Part shown: piece by piece, positions 60,885 through 64,000 of the stretch
Position numbering within the stretch: position 1 is the stretch's first letter
How the letters are laid out: every line of letters starts with the position of its first letter
Assembly (NCBI GenBank): GCA_965218045.1
Contig: CBDCJX010000008.1
Coordinates: 124,001-188,000 of the forward strand
DNA length: 64,000 nt
Source: CAVRCA01 sp965218045
Lineage (GTDB): Bacteria > Pseudomonadota > Alphaproteobacteria > Acetobacterales > Acetobacteraceae
Direction of reading: 5' to 3'
Position numbers and translations under genes: made by a program
The notes under the pieces: generated by a model
The model's input: only the letters and a program-made list of their open reading frames with translations
Told to the model about the DNA's origin: nothing
The model's database searches: none

Positions 60885-62051
60885 ATGGATTTCGCGCTCT
60901 CGCCCGCGCAGGAGCAGATCCGCGAGGAGGTGCTGCGTCAATGCGCCAAGTTCGGTGACGAGTACTGGCTGCGCAAGGAACGCGAGGCGAGCTTCCCGGA
61001 AGAGTTCTATAACGCGATGGTGGAGACGGGCTGGCTCGGCATCGCCATGCCGGAGGAGTTCGGCGGCGCTGGGCTCGGCATCGCCGAAGCCTCCGTGATG
61101 ATGCAGGCGGTGGCCGAATCGGGCGCCTGCCTCAGCGGCGCCTCGGCGATCCACATGAACATCTTCGGGCTCAACCCGGTGGTCGTATTTGGCACCGCCG
61201 AGCAGAAGCGGCGCATGCTGCCGCCGCTGATCCGGGGCCAGCACAAGGCGTGCTTCGCTGTCACCGAGCCGAATGTCGGCCTCAACACGACGCAGTTGCG
61301 CACCCGCGCCGAGCGACGCGGCGATCGTTACGTCGTCAACGGCCAGAAAATCTGGACCTCGACGGCGCAGGTGGCGAACAAGGTGCTGCTGCTGACCCGC
61401 ACCACCCCGCTCGACGAGGTGCGCAAGAAGACCGATGGGCTGACCCTGTTCTACACCGACCTCGACCGCTCCCGCGTCGAGGTGCGGCTGATCGACAAGA
61501 TGGGCCGGCACGCGGTCGATTCGAACATGCTGTTCATCGACGACCTGGAGATCCCGCTCGAGGACCGCATCGGCGAGGAGGGCCAGGGCTTTCGCGCCAT
61601 CCTGCACGGGATGAACCCCGAGCGCATCCTGATCGCCGCCGAAGCGGTGGGGATTGGCCGGGCCGCCCTCGCCCGAGCGACGCAATACGCTCGCGAACGG
61701 GTGGTGTTCGGCCGGCCGATCGGCCAGAACCAGGGCATCCAGCATCCGCTTGCCGCCTGCTGGGCGGAGCTCGAGGCGGCCAACCTGATGATGCTGAAGG
61801 CGGCGCAGCTCTACGACACCGGCCTCGACTGCGGCCCCGAAGCCAACGCGGCGAAATACCTCGGCGCCGAGGCCGGCTTCCGCGCCGCCGAACGCGCGGT
61901 GATGACGCATGGCGGCATGGGCTACGCGCAGGAATATCATGTCGAACGGTATTTTCGCGAAAGCCTGATCCCGCGCATCGCGCCGATCAGCCCGGAGCTG
62001 ATCCTGAGCTTCATCGCCGAGCGGGTGCTGGGCCTGCCCAAGTCGTACTAG
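60885..62051 (+). CDS. Acyl-CoA dehydrogenase
   Basis: The 388-residue flavoprotein oxidises an acyl-CoA to the enoyl-CoA. It has AMPEEFGGAGLGIAEASVMMQ near residue 50, CFAVTEPNVGLNTTQLRTRAER near 122 (FAD/substrate segment), VNGQKIWTSTAQVANKVLLL near 150 and MTHGGMGYAQEYHVERYFRE near 342. The usual catalytic Glu region near the C terminus reads GGMGYAQEYH, as in the branched/short-chain group. GGGAGAGG lies before ATG 60885. First enzyme of the cluster; substrate unknown. Confidence 0.93.
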   Translation: MDFALSPAQEQIREEVLRQCAKFGDEYWLRKEREASFPEEFYNAMVETGWLGIAMPEEFGGAGLGIAEASVMMQAVAESGACLSGASAIHMNIFGLNPVVVFGTAEQKRRMLPPLIRGQHKACFAVTEPNVGLNTTQLRTRAERRGDRYVVNGQKIWTSTAQVANKVLLLTRTTPLDEVRKKTDGLTLFYTDLDRSRVEVRLIDKMGRHAVDSNMLFIDDLEIPLEDRIGEEGQGFRAILHGMNPERILIAAEAVGIGRAALARATQYARERVVFGRPIGQNQGIQHPLAACWAELEAANLMMLKAAQLYDTGLDCGPEANAAKYLGAEAGFRAAERAVMTHGGMGYAQEYHVERYFRESLIPRIAPISPELILSFIAERVLGLPKSY

Positions 62052-62062
62052 GCGGCCGGACG

Positions 62063-63334
62063 ATGCCCCGCACGATAGACCCGGCAGCGCTCGACCTGCG
62101 CGAGTTCGTGCGTCCCGGCGACCAGATCATCTGGGGCGAGGCGGCTGGCGAGCCGCAGACCTTGACCGAGGCGCTGGTGGCGCAGCGCGCGGCCCTCGGC
62201 GGCGTGTCGATTTTTCTCGGTGCTGGCTTCTCGTCCACCCTCCAACCCGAGCACGCCGACCATATCCGCATGCTCGGCATGGGCGGGATCGGCACCTTGC
62301 GGCGGCTGACCCGCGCGCAAGTGGTCGAGATCGTGCCCTGCCATGTCGGCCAGATCGCCGCCTATATCGAGGCGGGCGACATCAAATGCGACGTCGCCTT
62401 CGTGCAGGTGAGCCCGCCGGGGCCGGACGGCGTCTACAGCTTTGGCGTGACCGGCGATTTCATTCCCGCCGCGGTGCGCACCGCGCGCACCGTGATCGCC
62501 GAGGTCAACGACCAGGTGCCCTATACCTACGGCGACACGACGATCCCGCCCGAGCGGATCGCCGCCCTGGTGCCGACCTCGCGCCCGGTGGTGGAGGTGC
62601 CGCCGGGCAGGATCGGACCGGTCGAACAGGCGATCGCCAACCATGCCGGGAGGTTCATCGGCGACGGCGCCACCTTGCAGATGGGCGTTGGTGCGATCCC
62701 CGACGCGGTGCTGGCGGGCCTCGTGGACCGGCGCGATCTCGGCGTGCACACCGGCATCGTCAGCGACGTGCTGGTCGATCTGGTCGAGGCCGGTGCGGTG
62801 ACCAACACCCGCAAGCCGATCGACCCCGGCATCTCGGTCACCGGCGCGCTGGCCGGCACCAAGCGGCTGTACGACTTCGCGCACATGAACCGCGCCGTCG
62901 GCATCCGCGACTCGCGTTATACCCACGGCGACAAGGTGCTGGCGCTGCTGCCCAATCTGGTGACGGTGAACTCGGCCATGGAGGTGGACCTGACCGGCCA
63001 GGTGAACGCCGAGCACACCGAGAGCGAGTATATCGGTGGCATCGGCGGCCAGGCGGACTACATGCGGGTCGGCCATCGCGCGCCGCTCGGCCACGCGATC
63101 CTGGCGCTGCCGGCGACCGCTCGCGGGCTCAGCCGCATCCGCGCGCGCCTGTCCGGCGGCAGCGTGACCACGGCGCGCTCCGACGTGGACATCGTGGTCA
63201 CCGAGTTCGGTGCCGCCGAGCTGCGCGCCCGCACCTTGCGCGAGCGCGCCCGCCAGCTGATCGCCATCGCCCATCCCGACCACCGCGAGCCGCTCGAACG
63301 CGAGGCGCACGCGCTGTTCCAGCGCGGGTTCTGA
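62063..63334 (+). CDS. Acetyl-CoA hydrolase/4-hydroxybutyrate CoA-transferase family protein
   Basis: The 423-residue family I-like CoA transferase has a two-domain fold. The N-terminal half has IPCHVGQIAAYIEAGDIKCD-like and DVAFVQVSPPGPDGVYSFG near residue 110, and the C-terminal half has GATLQMGVGAIPDAVLAGL near 205, MEVDLTGQVNAEH and YIGGIGGQADYMRVGHRAP near 325. It would transfer CoA between a carboxylic acid and acetyl-CoA or hydrolyse it. ATG 63334 of the next gene overlaps its stop. Confidence 0.9.
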   Translation: MPRTIDPAALDLREFVRPGDQIIWGEAAGEPQTLTEALVAQRAALGGVSIFLGAGFSSTLQPEHADHIRMLGMGGIGTLRRLTRAQVVEIVPCHVGQIAAYIEAGDIKCDVAFVQVSPPGPDGVYSFGVTGDFIPAAVRTARTVIAEVNDQVPYTYGDTTIPPERIAALVPTSRPVVEVPPGRIGPVEQAIANHAGRFIGDGATLQMGVGAIPDAVLAGLVDRRDLGVHTGIVSDVLVDLVEAGAVTNTRKPIDPGISVTGALAGTKRLYDFAHMNRAVGIRDSRYTHGDKVLALLPNLVTVNSAMEVDLTGQVNAEHTESEYIGGIGGQADYMRVGHRAPLGHAILALPATARGLSRIRARLSGGSVTTARSDVDIVVTEFGAAELRARTLRERARQLIAIAHPDHREPLEREAHALFQRGF

Positions 63335-64000
63335 TGCGGAAAGGCTCGCTTTGTGGTGTGCGGGTGGTTGATCTCACCTCGGTGATGATGGGGCCGCTGG
63401 CGACGCAGATCATGGCCGATCACGGTGCCGACGTGATCAAGGTGGAGAGCGCGGCCGGCGACACGACGCGGCATCTCGCCGTCGGCAAAGAACCCGGCAT
63501 GAGCGCCTCGCACCTCAACATCAATCGCGGCAAGCGCAGCCTGTGCATCGACCTCAAGCGGCCAACGGGGCGCGCCGCGCTGCTGCGGGTCGCGGCCACC
63601 GCCGACGTGTTCATCCACGCGATGCGCGCCGACGCCATCGCCCGGCTCGGCCTGACCTACGCCGACCTCGTCGCGGTGAAGCCCGACATCGTCTACGCCA
63701 ACGCCTACGGCTACAGCCGGCGCGGGCCGTACGCGGGTCGCCCGGCCTATGACGACGTGATCCAGGGCGAGTCCGGCATGGCGATGCTGCAAGCGCGGCT
63801 CACCGGCACGCCCGGCTATGTGGCCAGCGTGGTGGCCGACAAGGTGACCGGGCTGACCGTGCTCTACACCGTGCTGATGGCGCTGTTCCACCGGGCGCGT
63901 TGCGGCGCCGGGCAGGAGGTCGAGGTTGGCATGTTCGAGGCGATGGCCGCCTTCACCATGGCCGAGCACATGGAGGGCGCGCTGTACGATCCGCCGATCG
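63334..64000 (+). CDS. CaiB/BaiF-family CoA transferase, cut by the window end
   Basis: At least 222 residues are present and the frame is open at the window edge. The family entry motif CGVRVVDLTSVMMGPLATQIMADHGADVIKVE begins near residue 7, NINRGKRSLCIDLKRPTGRA near 62, and catalytic Asp in PAYDDVIQGESGMA near 140. It overlaps the preceding stop (TGATG), so it is the third gene of the acyl-CoA cluster. Substrate unknown. Confidence 0.9.
   Translation, partial: MRKGSLCGVRVVDLTSVMMGPLATQIMADHGADVIKVESAAGDTTRHLAVGKEPGMSASHLNINRGKRSLCIDLKRPTGRAALLRVAATADVFIHAMRADAIARLGLTYADLVAVKPDIVYANAYGYSRRGPYAGRPAYDDVIQGESGMAMLQARLTGTPGYVASVVADKVTGLTVLYTVLMALFHRARCGAGQEVEVGMFEAMAAFTMAEHMEGALYDPPI

Overview
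The window is about 64 kb of GC-rich chromosomal DNA, roughly two thirds G+C by eye. It is densely packed with short intergenic gaps, many ATGA/GTGA stop-start overlaps, several GTG/TTG starts and clear GGAGG-type ribosome binding sites. Gene content points to an alphaproteobacterium of Acetobacteraceae type: several Liv-type ABC binding proteins, CaiB/BaiF CoA transferases, a PEP-CTERM protein, a DUF29 protein and an IalB-like protein. This placement is inferred from gene content and style; there is no rRNA in the window. I saw no tRNA, rRNA, CRISPR array, insertion sequence, prophage or replication origin. No gene-free stretch exceeds about 300 bases.

Layout. 0-6 kb: a peptide-type binding protein facing a complete branched-chain-amide ABC importer (binding protein, LivH, LivM, LivG, LivF). 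6-12 kb: a secreted phosphatase, then an operon of an ABC exporter (ATPase and permease), a histidine phosphatase and a SYLF lipid-binding protein, and a PPP-type phosphatase. 12-16 kb: a minus-strand operon of a haloalkane-dehalogenase-like hydrolase, a small unknown protein and a GrdB-like selenoprotein (in-frame UGA with a SECIS-like hairpin directly after it), divergent from a haloacid-dehalogenase-like HAD enzyme. 16-24 kb: catabolic genes (amidohydrolase, CoA transferase, two-subunit Rieske dioxygenase, HpaB-type flavin monooxygenase) with a decayed low-GC gene between them. 24-35 kb: an orphan family gene with a 3-prime repeat, slipin, an orphan binding protein, drug-type MFS, a low-GC PD-(D/E)XK-like gene, quinone oxidoreductase, Ogt, a large membrane protein and a methyltransferase. 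35-45 kb: housekeeping-type genes (IalB-like, rlmN, MFS, argG, PEP-CTERM protein, ftsK, UbiH-type hydroxylase). 45-52 kb: MFS, PRC-barrel protein, gamma-glutamyltransferase and a radical-SAM/UdgX DNA-repair pair. 51-57 kb: a fasciclin protein, a second member of the orphan family with the same 3-prime repeat, an ECF sigma/anti-sigma pair and AsmA. 57-64 kb: oxidoreductases, a second orphan Liv-type binding protein and an acyl-CoA cluster running off the end.

Most notable points. (1) The GrdB-like selenoprotein gene, which also needs one -1 frame correction. (2) A shared bipartite promoter motif (TGCATCC, 15 bases, then [C/G]AGTA) in front of both the ECF sigma gene and the fasciclin gene, echoing the mycobacterial SigK-RskA-MPT70/83 arrangement. 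(3) Two paralogous unknown genes 28 kb apart, each carrying the same roughly 70-85 base repeat at its 3-prime end in the same orientation. (4) A PEP-CTERM gene whose sorting signal is split off by a missing base. (5) A hairpin element next to a truncated DUF4336 gene. Several one-base frame breaks occur in this window, so sequencing error versus real decay must be kept open for each.
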